DNA of 64,000 nt from Pseudoduganella danionis (lineage in GTDB: Bacteria > Pseudomonadota > Gammaproteobacteria > Burkholderiales > Burkholderiaceae_D). Every line of letters starts with the position of its first letter. Position 1 is the stretch's first letter. Below are positions 18,060-26,547 of this stretch, piece after piece. The stretch spans positions 682,001 through 746,000 of the forward strand of contig NZ_WNKW01000002.1 in assembly GCF_009720775.1 (NCBI RefSeq). The letters are read 5' to 3'. Below the pieces are notes generated by a model. That model saw only the letters and a program-made list of their open reading frames with translations, was not told the origin of the DNA and searched no databases. Both the position numbers and the translations under genes were made by a program.

Positions 18060-18894
18060 AGCTTGGGGACAGTCGCTGCGCATAGGCGTCGCAGCGCAAG
18101 GCGTCAGCCTGTTGCGCGAAAGCCGCTGGCGCAAAGCTGGTGTGGAAGTGTTGGCACAACACGTGTGCAGCGCGGCGGTTGCGCATCCTTATGATGGCTT
18201 GGCGCAGGGGCTGCGTGCCTTGCTGGGCGGGCACCAACTGGCCGGCTGGCCCGTGCGTTTTGTGCTGGCAGATGAACTGGTCCGGCTGTGGCGCGTCGAG
18301 CCGCCGGCTGGCGCTGCCCGGCTGGCCGATCTGCAGGCCAGCGCCGGCCTGCGCTTCCAGTCACTGTACGGCGAAGCACCGGCGGGCTGGCAGATCAGCG
18401 CAGACTGGAATGCGGCCGCACCATTTTGGGCGGCCGCTATGCCGCGCGAGTTGCTGGAAGTGCTGCAACTGCAGGCACAAGAACACGGCTTGCGGATTGT
18501 CAGCATCGAGCCGCAGATGATCGCTGTGCTGAATCGCTGGCGGCGTGCATTGCGGCCCGGTGCATGGTTTGCTGCTGTCCACGATGGTGTGCTGAGTATC
18601 GCGGCGCTCGAGCCCGACGCGAGCGCCGTGCGCGCCATTCGGGTGCTGCCCATGCCGTCGGCCCAGAATGCCGATCAGCTGTGGCTGGGGCAGGTGCTGC
18701 AGCGCGAGGCACTGCGGCTCGATATGGCAGCGCCGCAGTTGCTGCAAGTATGTGGCAGTGCGCCCAAGCTGTGGCATGGGCCGGTCAGCCATGCTGAGCA
18801 CATACCGTGCGCCGTGCTCGATCAGGCGCAGCAGGGCGCCAGGTGCGCGATGTCGGTGCTGGCCCAGCTGGCACTCAGCGGGTGTGCACAATGA
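18052..18894 (+). CDS. PilM/GspL-like assembly protein (divergent)
   Basis: The 280-residue protein overlaps gspE by 8 bp. It opens LRIGVAAQGVSLLRESRW, compatible with the first phosphate-binding strand of an actin-like PilM/GspL-cytoplasmic fold. IVSIEPQMIAVLNRW resembles the family's conserved middle segment. No TM helix is evident, so it looks like cytoplasmic PilM rather than full-length GspL. The assignment rests on its place directly upstream of PilN- and PilO-like genes. Sequence similarity is too weak to be certain. It probably docks the inner-membrane complex to GspE. Confidence 0.55.
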   Translation: MRRAWGQSLRIGVAAQGVSLLRESRWRKAGVEVLAQHVCSAAVAHPYDGLAQGLRALLGGHQLAGWPVRFVLADELVRLWRVEPPAGAARLADLQASAGLRFQSLYGEAPAGWQISADWNAAAPFWAAAMPRELLEVLQLQAQEHGLRIVSIEPQMIAVLNRWRRALRPGAWFAAVHDGVLSIAALEPDASAVRAIRVLPMPSAQNADQLWLGQVLQREALRLDMAAPQLLQVCGSAPKLWHGPVSHAEHIPCAVLDQAQQGARCAMSVLAQLALSGCAQ

Positions 18895-19436
18895 AAGCCG
18901 TCAAAATCGATTTCGCCGCGGCGAGCGTGCGCCGTACGCTATTCCATACTCATCCGGCTGTGTTGCTGCTGGCTGGCGCCGCGGTGCTGCTGTGCGCGAC
19001 GGCCGCGTTCACCGGTTGGCGCTTGGTGCAGCAGCAACGTGACCGTGCGGCCGAACTGCAGCACCTGCACCAGCGCGCGGAGGCCTTGTCGCGCCGGCCG
19101 CGCGAAATTGCCCAGCCGGTGCTTACGCCGGCCCAGGCACAATTCGTTAATGGCGCCATTCAGCAATTGAATCTGCCATGGCGCGAGCTGCAGGATGCCG
19201 TTCTGGCCGCCACACCGCACCAGATTGCTTTACTGGCGCTGGAGCCGGATCCGCGAAAGCAAGTGCTGCGGCTTATGGCAGAAGCCAGGACCAGCGATGA
19301 TATGGTGGCCTATGTGGCTCAGCTCAAGCAGCAGGAACTGTTCAGCAGTGTGACGCTGACGCGGCATGAAATGAACGAGCAGGACGCCAATCGTCCCCTG
19401 CGTTTTCAGGTGGAGGCGATATGGCTGGCACGCTGA
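18891..19436 (+). CDS. PilN-like inner-membrane assembly protein
   Basis: The 181-residue protein starts at ATG 18891, overlapping the previous stop by 4 bp; an earlier in-frame start would only extend it through an unrelated overlap. A short cytoplasmic N-terminus (MKAVKIDFA) precedes one TM helix (about 21-42, HPAVLLLAGAAVLLCATAAF). A coiled-coil linker (QQQRDRAAELQHLHQRAEAL) and a ferredoxin-like periplasmic domain follow (about 80-181). This is the layout of PilN or the C-terminal half of GspL. It likely pairs with the next gene product to form the periplasmic alignment complex. Confidence 0.6.
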   Translation: MKAVKIDFAAASVRRTLFHTHPAVLLLAGAAVLLCATAAFTGWRLVQQQRDRAAELQHLHQRAEALSRRPREIAQPVLTPAQAQFVNGAIQQLNLPWRELQDAVLAATPHQIALLALEPDPRKQVLRLMAEARTSDDMVAYVAQLKQQELFSSVTLTRHEMNEQDANRPLRFQVEAIWLAR

Positions 19437-19975
19437 AGTGGCTGGAACTGGCGCCCTTGTTGCTGCGTGGCCGGCTTGCGCTGGCCCGGGCCGGCGCGCC
19501 GCTGTGTATCGCCGTTGCGCTGATGGTGGCCGGTATGGCGAGCTGGCTCTGGCTAGTGCCTCAGCACGCAGCTGTACGGCCAGTGCCTGCACAGCCATTG
19601 CCGGCACTGGTAACGGCGCCAGCAGCGCCCACAGCCAATCAGAATCTGGCCGACTTTTATGCTGTGCTGGGGCCGCAACGCTATGCTGAACAGCAGGTGA
19701 AAGTCCTGTTCGATCTGGCTGCCAAAAACGGGCTAGTGCTAAATCAAGGGGAATACAAGACGGCACGTGATGTGGCCAGTGGCGTGACGACCTATCAGAT
19801 CACATTGCCCGTGCAAGGCCCGTATCAGGCGATCTGGCAGTTTGCCTTGCAGGCCCTGCGCACCATGCCGTTTGCTGCGCTTGATGAAGTGGCATTCCGG
19901 CGCGAGCAGATCGGCGAGCCCATAGTGGAAGCACGCTTGCGCCTGACCTTGTATCTGAAGGATGGCGGCGCATGA
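19421..19975 (+). CDS. PilO/GspM-like inner-membrane assembly protein
   Basis: The 184-residue protein has a cytoplasmic N-terminus, one TM helix (about 28-47, PLCIAVALMVAGMASWLWLV), a Pro/Ala-rich linker and a periplasmic domain. ADFYAVLGPQRYAEQQVKVL and TYQITLPVQGPYQAIWQF match the pattern of PilO/GspM alpha-beta domains. It overlaps the PilN-like gene by 16 bp and the next gene by 4 bp, which argues for strict co-translation of a stoichiometric complex. Identification is by topology and gene order more than by strong motif. Confidence 0.55.
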   Translation: MAGTLKWLELAPLLLRGRLALARAGAPLCIAVALMVAGMASWLWLVPQHAAVRPVPAQPLPALVTAPAAPTANQNLADFYAVLGPQRYAEQQVKVLFDLAAKNGLVLNQGEYKTARDVASGVTTYQITLPVQGPYQAIWQFALQALRTMPFAALDEVAFRREQIGEPIVEARLRLTLYLKDGGA

Positions 19976-20529
19976 AGCCATATCAGATATTGATGGCGCT
20001 GGCGCTGGCCGCTGCGGCGGCCTTGCTGATCTTCGGCGATAGCAGTCCCGATAGCGGCATTGCTGAAGCCGTGCAGCGGTCGGTGCCAGCCGCTACAAGC
20101 GAAGCTGCATCGGTACCCAGCGCAGCTGCGCCTGAACGCAACGCCAAGGCGCATGCCGACGCGGCAATTTTGCGCCTGATTCCACGCTCCACGCTGGTGG
20201 GGGAGGCAGATGAGGCCACGTTTGCAGCGGGCGCAGGCATCTTCCAAGGACAAAGCTGGAATCCGCCAGCACCGCCGCCAGCAGCCGTTTCCCATGCGGC
20301 GCCAGCAGCGCCGACGGCGCCACCCGTGCCATTTGCCGTGATCGGCAAGGCGCTGGCCGATGGCGTATGGGAAGTTTATCTGGTACGGGGCGACAAGACC
20401 TATGTCGTCCGGCCGCAAACCATTATCGACGGCAGCTACCGCGTGGAGAAGATCGCGCCGCCAGCGATGTCGATTACCTATCTGCCTTTGAATCAGGTAC
20501 AACAGATGAATATTGGAGCACTCGACTGA
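19972..20529 (+). CDS. PilP/GspC-like secretin-coupling protein (divergent)
   Basis: The 185-residue protein has an N-terminal hydrophobic segment (about 6-22, ILMALALAAAAALLIFG), a long Ala/Pro-rich linker (about 24-115) and a compact C-terminal beta domain. VPFAVIGKALADGVWEVYLV and YRVEKIAPPAMSITYLPL recall the HR/PilP domain that binds secretin N0 domains. There is no lipobox, so it resembles GspC topology more than the PilP lipoprotein. The gene sits directly before gspD with a 1-bp overlap, the position of pilP relative to pilQ. Function inferred from place and architecture. Confidence 0.5.
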   Translation: MKPYQILMALALAAAAALLIFGDSSPDSGIAEAVQRSVPAATSEAASVPSAAAPERNAKAHADAAILRLIPRSTLVGEADEATFAAGAGIFQGQSWNPPAPPPAAVSHAAPAAPTAPPVPFAVIGKALADGVWEVYLVRGDKTYVVRPQTIIDGSYRVEKIAPPAMSITYLPLNQVQQMNIGALD

Positions 20530-22559
20530 TGGCTAGCCACCTGACAAATCTGGGCCGCCGTGCCGCTTTGCCTGCCATGCTGGCGGCTGCACTGAGCGGC
20601 TGTGCCGGCCAGATGGCTTACCGCGATGGCCGTGCGCTGATTGCCGAAGACAAGATCGAGGCTGGCCTGCTGAAGTATCAGGAGGCCAGCAAAGCCGATC
20701 CGACCAATCCCCAGTACCGTGCTGCCTATCTGCGCGCGCGCGAAGTGGCAGCACAGCGCTTCCTCGATCAGGCGGAACGCTACCGTGCCGAGGGACGGGT
20801 TGACCTGGCCGAACAGAGCCTGTTGCGTGTGCAGGGGCTAGACCCGCAGAACGAACGGGCCCGTGCCGGCCTGCGTCTGCTGGAGCGCGATCAACGGCTG
20901 GGCAAACTGCTGGAAGCCGCCAGCTTGCATCTGAACAGAAACGAGCTGGAGCTGGCCAGACAAAAGCTCAATGCCGTACTCTCTGAACAGCCGGCCCACG
21001 AGCAAGCGCGCCTGATGCTGCGCGACGTGATGGACAAGCTGGCACCGCCGGCGAGCGAGTCGGGATTGGCCAAAGTGTATAAGCAGGCCATCACCATCGA
21101 GTTCCATGACGCGCCGCTCAAGCAGGTGTTTGATGTGATTGCGCGCCGCTCGGGGCTTAATTTCATCTTCGATAAAGATGTGAAGCTGGACCAGCGTACC
21201 ACCATCTTGTTGAAGAACAGCACAGTGGAATCGGCCATCTATTTCATGCTGCTGACTAACCAGCTGGAACAGCAGGTGATGGATGCCAATACCATCCTGA
21301 TCTTCCCGAATGTGGCGGCCAAGCTGAAGGAATATCAGGAGATGTCGGTCAAGACCTTCTTCATGGCGAACGCTGAAGCCAAGCAGGTGGCCAATACGCT
21401 CAAGACCATACTCAAGACGCGTGACGTGGTGGTGGATGAAAAACTCAATCTGCTGATCGTGCGCGATACGCCAGATGCGATCCGTCTGGCCGAGCGGCTG
21501 ATAGCATTGCAGGATACGCCCGAGCCGGAAGTGATGCTGGAAGTGGAGATTCTGGAGGTGAAGCGGGGCAGTACCACCGACCTCGGTGTGGCCTGGCCCA
21601 CGACCGTGGAGCTGGCGCCCCTGACCACCACGGGTGGTTCGGGCATTACGGTGCGCGATCTGAATAATCTGAACCAGCGCAATATAGGCGTGACAGGCGT
21701 ATCGGCCAGCCTGAATGCGAATACCAAGGACAACAACACCAACTTGCTGGCCAATCCGCGCATTCGCGTGCGCAACAAGGAAAAGGCCAGCATCGTTATC
21801 GGTGACAAGCTGCCGGTGATTACCACCACCGTGTCGTCGGGCGTGGGCGGCTTTGCCAGTGACTCCATCAGTCTGGTGGAAGTGGGGCTGAAGCTGAATG
21901 TGGAGCCTATCGTGTACCTGAATAACGAGGTGGCGATACGCGTCGCGCTGGAAGTTAGCAATTTGACCGGCACTATCACCACCAAGAATGGTGGCACGGC
22001 CTACCAGATCGGTACGCGTCAGGCCAGCACCATGCTGCAACTGAAGGATGGCGAGAATCAGGTGCTGGCAGGGCTGATCAACAGCGAAGAGCGTGGCTCC
22101 GGCAACCATGTGCCGGGCTTCGGTGATCTGCCTGTGCTGGGCCGCTTGTTCGGCAACAAGCGTGACGACAACCAGAAGACTGAGATCGTGTTGTCGATTA
22201 CGCCGCATTTGATCCGCAATCTGCAGCGTCCGGAAGCATCGGTGTCCGAATTCTCGGCCGGGACGGAGGCAAGCTTCCGCCGTCGCCCCGATATGTCGGT
22301 GCGTGTACTGGCAGCTCCGGCGGTGACTGGCATGCCGCTTGCGCCTACCCAGGCGCCTGTCCCGGCGCCTGTCCCGGCGCCGGTTTCGCTGCCGGTGCCT
22401 ATGCCACCATCGGTCGCGCCGCCTGTAGCGGTGGGGGGCATGCCACTGCCAGTTGTTAGCGGCCTGTCTGCTCCGGTCCCACCGCAAGTTGCAGGTAGTG
22501 CCGAATCCGCTGCGCAAGGTGAGGTCGTCGCGCCGTCACCGCTGCAGCCGCGCCCCTGA
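20529..22559 (+). CDS. gspD: Outer-membrane secretin lipoprotein (GspD/MshL-like)
   Basis: The 676-residue protein starts at ATG 20529; a longer upstream frame overlaps the previous gene and lacks a signal. The lipobox LSGC places lipidation at Cys25. TPR-like repeats occupy about 30-175 (DKIEAGLLKYQEASKADPTN). A secretin N-domain begins near 185 (ITIEFHDAPLKQVFDVIARR). The secretin beta-barrel covers about 330-570 (LLANPRIRVRNKEKASIVIG, VPGFGDLPVLGRLF, TEIVLSITPHLIR). The C-terminus is a Pro/Ala/Val repeat tail (APVP units). It would form the outer-membrane gate of this system. The TPR extension plus lipobox is more like MshL/BfpB-type secretins than classic GspD. Confidence 0.9.
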   Translation: MASHLTNLGRRAALPAMLAAALSGCAGQMAYRDGRALIAEDKIEAGLLKYQEASKADPTNPQYRAAYLRAREVAAQRFLDQAERYRAEGRVDLAEQSLLRVQGLDPQNERARAGLRLLERDQRLGKLLEAASLHLNRNELELARQKLNAVLSEQPAHEQARLMLRDVMDKLAPPASESGLAKVYKQAITIEFHDAPLKQVFDVIARRSGLNFIFDKDVKLDQRTTILLKNSTVESAIYFMLLTNQLEQQVMDANTILIFPNVAAKLKEYQEMSVKTFFMANAEAKQVANTLKTILKTRDVVVDEKLNLLIVRDTPDAIRLAERLIALQDTPEPEVMLEVEILEVKRGSTTDLGVAWPTTVELAPLTTTGGSGITVRDLNNLNQRNIGVTGVSASLNANTKDNNTNLLANPRIRVRNKEKASIVIGDKLPVITTTVSSGVGGFASDSISLVEVGLKLNVEPIVYLNNEVAIRVALEVSNLTGTITTKNGGTAYQIGTRQASTMLQLKDGENQVLAGLINSEERGSGNHVPGFGDLPVLGRLFGNKRDDNQKTEIVLSITPHLIRNLQRPEASVSEFSAGTEASFRRRPDMSVRVLAAPAVTGMPLAPTQAPVPAPVPAPVSLPVPMPPSVAPPVAVGGMPLPVVSGLSAPVPPQVAGSAESAAQGEVVAPSPLQPRP

Positions 22560-22565
22560 TCCATC

Positions 22566-23033
22566 ATGATGAAGGGCTTCACGCTGATTGAATTGTTGGT
22601 GACGCTGGCCATACTGGGCCTGTTGAGTGCATTGGTTGTGCCGACTGCGCAAATCGTGGTGCAGCGCCGTCAGGAGCAGGAATTGCGTGAGAATCTGCAT
22701 CAGATTCGTCAGGCTATCGATGCCTATAAGCTGGCCTATGACCAGGGCCGCATCACGAAAATGCTGGGCGAGACGGGCTATCCCAAGTCACTGGAGTCGC
22801 TGGTGATCGGTGTGCCGGATGTGCAGAACCCTGCGCATGCCAAGCTGTACTTTCTACGCCGCCTGCCGCGCGACCCGTTGAATACTGATCCTTCCCTGAG
22901 CGAGGCTCAGACCTGGGGCAAGCGTAGTTATGCTAGCGAGCCGGACCAGCCGCGCGAGGGCAGCGACGTCTATGATGTTTATAGTCTCAGTGAAAAATCG
23001 GGGCTCAATGGTGTCCCATATAGGAAATGGTAA
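22566..23033 (+). CDS. Pseudopilin, GspG-like
   Basis: The 155-residue protein has a very short leader (MMKG) before [20 protein letters not shown], with Glu at +5. The globular part ([47 protein letters not shown]) resembles GspG-type domains. It follows gspD by 6 bp. It is probably a second pseudopilin of the same system. It is not redundant with the 14657 gene, since the two differ strongly beyond the N-helix. Confidence 0.82.
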   Translation: MMKGFTLIELLVTLAILGLLSALVVPTAQIVVQRRQEQELRENLHQIRQAIDAYKLAYDQGRITKMLGETGYPKSLESLVIGVPDVQNPAHAKLYFLRRLPRDPLNTDPSLSEAQTWGKRSYASEPDQPREGSDVYDVYSLSEKSGLNGVPYRKW

Positions 23034-23035
23034 GC

Positions 23036-23407
23036 ATGCGTCATCGAGGATTTACGCTGATTGAATTGCTGGTGGTGCTGGGCATTATTGCATTGATGCT
23101 CACGCTGGCTGTACCGCGTTTTTTTCCCGGCATAGACAGGTCGAAGGAGGTGGTGCTGGCGGATAACCTGCGTAATGTCCGACAAGTACTGGATCAGTAT
23201 TATGGCGATACGGGGCGCTATCCGGATACGCTAGAACAACTGGTGGAGAAAAAATATCTACGTGCCATGCCGGTAGACCCGCTGACGGACAGCGACAGTA
23301 GCTGGATCATCGTCCCCCCCGAGGATGGTAGCAAGGGCGGGGTGTATAACATCCGCAGCGGAGCTGCGGGCATTGATCGCAGCGGCAAGCCTTACGCGGA
23401 TTGGTAA
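23036..23407 (+). CDS. Pseudopilin, GspG-like, short
   Basis: The 123-residue protein starts at ATG 23036 (leader MRHRG) before [20 protein letters not shown], Glu at +5. An in-frame ATG at 23027 would overlap the previous stop and also gives a usable leader (MVSMRHRG). The domain includes LDQYYGDTGRYPDTLEQLVE and MPVDPLTDSDSSWIIV, and ends IDRSGKPYADW. It lies 2 bp after the preceding pseudopilin gene and overlaps the following gene by 1 bp. Expected location is the periplasmic pseudopilus after prepilin-peptidase cleavage. Confidence 0.82.
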   Translation: MRHRGFTLIELLVVLGIIALMLTLAVPRFFPGIDRSKEVVLADNLRNVRQVLDQYYGDTGRYPDTLEQLVEKKYLRAMPVDPLTDSDSSWIIVPPEDGSKGGVYNIRSGAAGIDRSGKPYADW

Positions 23408-24093
23408 TGTTTCCATTTGCTCATCGTCGACAGTCCGGGTTTACCTACCTGAGCCTGGTTATTTTGCTCGCGATTATCGGGCTGGTGACTGCCTCGGCTA
23501 TTAAGCTTGGCGCAATGCTGCAGCGCAGCAAGGCGGAGCAGGAGTTATTGTTGATCGGTGCGGCTTTTAGCGATGCGTTGCAGAGCTATGCCGAGGCCAC
23601 GCCTGCGGGCCAGGCTAGCTTGCCGGGCTCACTCAATGATCTGCTACGTGACCCGCGATTCCCGACGCCACGACGGCATTTGCGCAAGATTTTTGCGGAT
23701 CCGGTGACTGGACGTGTCGAATGGGGCATCGTCTATGCCGGCGATAAGCGGGGAGTCGTGGCAGTTTATAGTTTGTCTAATGCAAAACCTGTGAAGTTGA
23801 GCAATTTTCCGAGTCGATTCGCGGGTTTTTCAGGTGCCTTGAAAATTTCAGACTGGAAATTTTCGGCCGCGTCTATGACAGATAAAACCCCACCCAGCCA
23901 CGAACTGGCAGCAAGATCTAGCGAAAATGTCGCATCAGCACGACAAAGCGCGAAAAAAACTAGCGAAACGGCGGAAGGCGTGCAGACCGAGGCGTCGGAT
24001 GAGTGGGCTAAACCGGGCTTTCCCTCTGGGGCCGCGCCTTCGAGCCCGGAGGCGGGGCAAATCGAGTTGCCCTCACGTCAAAATTCGCAGTAA
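23407..24093 (+). CDS. Pilin-like protein lacking Glu+5, with long disordered tail
   Basis: The 228-residue protein starts at ATG 23407 (TAATG overlap). The leader MFPFAHRRQSG precedes FTYLSLVILLAIIGLVTASA. The +5 position is Ser, not Glu, as in tip pseudopilins of the GspK kind. The pilin domain extends to about 150 (RRHLRKIFADPVTGRVEWGI). The last 75 residues are Ser/Glu/Ala/Pro-rich and look disordered, with no parallel in standard pseudopilins. It is the last gene of the operon; no obvious terminator follows. It may cap the pseudopilus tip. Confidence 0.7.
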   Translation: MFPFAHRRQSGFTYLSLVILLAIIGLVTASAIKLGAMLQRSKAEQELLLIGAAFSDALQSYAEATPAGQASLPGSLNDLLRDPRFPTPRRHLRKIFADPVTGRVEWGIVYAGDKRGVVAVYSLSNAKPVKLSNFPSRFAGFSGALKISDWKFSAASMTDKTPPSHELAARSSENVASARQSAKKTSETAEGVQTEASDEWAKPGFPSGAAPSSPEAGQIELPSRQNSQ

Positions 24094-24196
24094 CTTCTTT
24101 TCTTGAATGCACTAATTAAGCGATAAAAATGTTGCACTGCAGATAGGCTTCCCATATCGCGAAAATAGTTTCTAGTATTGAAACTTAAATGGAAAA

Positions 24197-24225
24197 TTTA
24201 CAATTGCTTTCCATCTTGTTATGAT
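24197..24225 (+). promoter_or_regulatory. Sigma-70-type promoter for the small PEP-CTERM-like gene
   Basis: TTTACA (24197-24202) and TATGAT (24220-24225) are separated by 17 bp in an AT-rich 214-bp gap. Each hexamer has one mismatch to consensus. Transcription would begin near 24232, leaving a leader of about 75 nt before ATG 24308. Confidence 0.6.
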
Positions 24226-24307
24226 ATGATCTGTTCCGTAGCACTCCGTTTAACTAATGCGTGGCCAGCGCAAGCTTAGCCACAATTCGTCTGATTAAGG
24301 AAATCAT

Positions 24308-24781
24308 ATGAAATTGAAATCTTTCGTTGCTGGCGCTCTGCTGGCTGCTGCTTCGTTCGGTGCCTATGCTGGCGACCAAACTATCGTAGTTAACACCGAT
24401 GGTGAATCCTATTCCTGGAGCTCGGTTCTGGGTGATGGCATTCTGTCGGGTGGTAAAGATGTAATTAACTTTACCTCGAACTCGTCGGGCTATTTCGATG
24501 TAGCAATCAGCGTCACCGGTCAGAATCTGACTTTCGATGCAGCTACCAACCTGAACGGCGTTGCAGCTGATCTGTCGCAATCGAGCAGCGGTAAGCTGAA
24601 ATTCGTTGGCGTTGAGCTGATCGGTAAGTCCCCATGGAAACTGGAACTGTTCGGTACTCCTACTGCTGGTAAAGTAGCTTCGTATGCTGGTACCTACAGT
24701 GTAACCGCTGTTCCAGAACCAGAAACCTATGGCATGCTGCTGGGCGTAGTTGCTCGTCGCAAAGCAAACAAAGCAGCTTAA
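24308..24781 (+). CDS. Small secreted PEP-CTERM-like protein with shortened membrane segment
   Basis: The 157-residue protein has a clear signal peptide (MKLKSFVAGALLAAASFGAYA). The mature body is polar, with an FDAAT motif near residue 78. The C-terminus has a PEP motif (VPEPETYGMLLG) and a basic tail (ARRKANKAA), but only about eight hydrophobic residues (YGMLLGVV) lie between them, where exosortase substrates normally have about 18-20. It may be a decayed or in-frame-deleted sorting signal. AAGGA lies about 7 bp upstream of ATG. Codons are strongly biased and an isolated good promoter and terminator flank it, so it looks like an abundant secreted protein. Confidence 0.75.
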   Translation: MKLKSFVAGALLAAASFGAYAGDQTIVVNTDGESYSWSSVLGDGILSGGKDVINFTSNSSGYFDVAISVTGQNLTFDAATNLNGVAADLSQSSSGKLKFVGVELIGKSPWKLELFGTPTAGKVASYAGTYSVTAVPEPETYGMLLGVVARRKANKAA

Positions 24782-24796
24782 TTTATAGCTGACTTG

Positions 24797-24826
24797 AAAA
24801 AAAGCCCGCTTCGGCGGGTTTTTTTT
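24797..24826 (+). terminator. Strong rho-independent terminator
   Basis: A-rich stem ending GCCCGC (24804-24809), TTCG tetraloop and GCGGGT (24814-24819), followed by T to 24826. It ends the small PEP-CTERM-like gene and could also face murJ, which arrives convergently from the right. Confidence 0.9.
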
Positions 24827-24917
24827 CGCCTGTCGATAGGCGAGGGCGACTATTGGAGGGGCGGTATCAGAAGTCGGAGGGTGGTGGCTGGCGTGGGCCG
24901 GCCACCTGTAGTGCTGA

Positions 24918-26468
24918 TTAGCGGGCGCTGCGCTTGAAGTCGCGCAGGCGGAAGCCCAGTGCCAGTAGTACGGCGAAATACACCGTCGCGCAGGCGCCGA
25001 TGACCAGTAGCAGTGCGCCTATGCGCAGCAGAGTATGGTGCTGCATGCCCAGCCAATTGACTTCGTGCGCGCCATACCAAGCGGCAGCACCCATCAGGAC
25101 GCAGGCGATCACCAGCTTCAGGCAGAACAGTGGCCAGCCCGGTTTTGGCATATAGATGCCGCGTTTGCGCAGTCCGGCAAACAGGAAAGCGGCGTTAATG
25201 CAGGCGCCCAAGCCTATCGATAGCGCCAACCCTGCGACTTGCAGATACGGAACGAACAGCCAGTTCATTAGCTGGGTGGCAAGCAGCACGCCGGTGGCGA
25301 TCTTGACGGGCGTGCGGATGTCCTGCCGTGCATAGAATGCCGGTGCCAGCGTTTTTACCAGAATAATCCCCAGCAAGCCAGCGCTATAGGCGATCAGCGG
25401 GCGGGCTGATTGGCTGGCCGCTTCGGCCGTGAATTTGCCGTAGTGGAACAAGGTGGCAATCAGCGGTTCGGCCAACATCGCCAGTCCCACCGCGGCCGGC
25501 AGGGCCAGTAAAAAGGTCAGGCGCAACCCCCAGTCCAGCAGATCCGAATATTCTTGCGGATCGCCATCTGACTGGGCTTTGGACAGGCTGGGCAGCAGGA
25601 TTGTGCCCAATGCCACGCCTAGCAGGGCGGTGGGAAATTCCATCAGGCGGTCGGCATAGGACAGCCACGAGATGCTGCCTTCAGCCAGGCGCGAGGCGAT
25701 GCTGGTGTTAATCATCAGGCTGATCTGGGCGGCCGAGACGGCAAACACGGCCGGCCCCATCTTTTTCAGCACGCGGCGCACGCCCGGATCGCTCAGGCCA
25801 GCGGCTGGATTCCAAGAGAGTGTAGGCAGCATGCCGATCTTGATCAGGGCAGGGATCTGGATGGCTACCTGCAGGATGCCGCCTATGAAGACGGCAATTG
25901 CCATGGCATAGATCGGTTGCTCCAGATGCGATTGCAGGAACAGCGAAGCGGCAATAAAGGACAGGTTTAGCAGTACCGGCGTGAAGGCCGGTATCTTGAA
26001 CTCGCGCCAGGTATTCAGGATGCCGCCCGCCAGCGCCACAAACGCCATGAAGCTAATATAAGGGAACATCAGGCGCGTCATCCAGACGGCGGCATCGAAA
26101 GCGCCGGCCTGCTGGTCGAGGCCGGTGGCGATCAGGTAAACAAAGATGGGCGCGCCGATAATGCCGATGGCGCTCACGAATAGCGTGGCCCACACCAGCG
26201 TGTTGGCCACATGGTCGGCCAGGGTCTTGCTGGCCTCCTGGCCGTGCTGGTTCTTGTACTCGGATAAAATGGGCACGAAGGCTTGCGAGAAAGCACCCTC
26301 GGCAAACAATCGGCGTAGCAGGTTGGGAATGCGGAACGCGACGATGAAGGCATCTGTATAGGCGCCGGCGCCAAAGGCGCGGGCAAACAGGGTTTCACGC
26401 AACAGGCCGGTAACGCGCGACAGCATGGTCATGCTGGAGATGGCGGCTAGAGTTTTAAGCAAGTTCAT
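24918..26468 (-). CDS. murJ: Lipid II flippase MurJ
   Basis: The 516-residue polytopic protein has about 14 TM helices. MurJ/MviN hallmarks include MTMLSRVTGLLRETLFARAF at the N-terminus, FRIPNLLRRLFAEGAFSQAF and the WMTRLMFPYISFMAFVALAG region. It translocates lipid II across the inner membrane for peptidoglycan synthesis. The gene runs divergently from rpsT, as in many betaproteobacteria. The start at 26468 gives the expected short N-terminus before TM1. The stop (24918-24920) lies about 90 bp from the terminator of the facing gene. Confidence 0.95.
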   Translation of the reverse strand: MNLLKTLAAISSMTMLSRVTGLLRETLFARAFGAGAYTDAFIVAFRIPNLLRRLFAEGAFSQAFVPILSEYKNQHGQEASKTLADHVANTLVWATLFVSAIGIIGAPIFVYLIATGLDQQAGAFDAAVWMTRLMFPYISFMAFVALAGGILNTWREFKIPAFTPVLLNLSFIAASLFLQSHLEQPIYAMAIAVFIGGILQVAIQIPALIKIGMLPTLSWNPAAGLSDPGVRRVLKKMGPAVFAVSAAQISLMINTSIASRLAEGSISWLSYADRLMEFPTALLGVALGTILLPSLSKAQSDGDPQEYSDLLDWGLRLTFLLALPAAVGLAMLAEPLIATLFHYGKFTAEAASQSARPLIAYSAGLLGIILVKTLAPAFYARQDIRTPVKIATGVLLATQLMNWLFVPYLQVAGLALSIGLGACINAAFLFAGLRKRGIYMPKPGWPLFCLKLVIACVLMGAAAWYGAHEVNWLGMQHHTLLRIGALLLVIGACATVYFAVLLALGFRLRDFKRSAR

Positions 26469-26483
26469 GGGGCATGATTATAG

Positions 26484-26512
26484 TTGCTCCTGACGGAAAA
26501 TATCGCTATAAT
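26484..26512 (+). promoter_or_regulatory. Sigma-70 promoter of rpsT
   Basis: TTGCTC (26484-26489), a 17-bp spacer and a perfect TATAAT (26507-26512). Transcription would start near 26519, giving an unusually long leader of about 130 nt before ATG 26651. The promoter lies in the 182-bp gap to the divergent murJ. Confidence 0.8.
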
Positions 26513-26547
26513 CGCAGGCTGTACAAAATTCTGTTATGCAGACACTA

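Noticed and set aside
22345..22400. Short tandem repeat in the 3' end of the secretin gene
   Set aside because: It simply encodes a Pro/Ala/Val-rich C-terminal tail; too few units to be treated as a separate repeat element.
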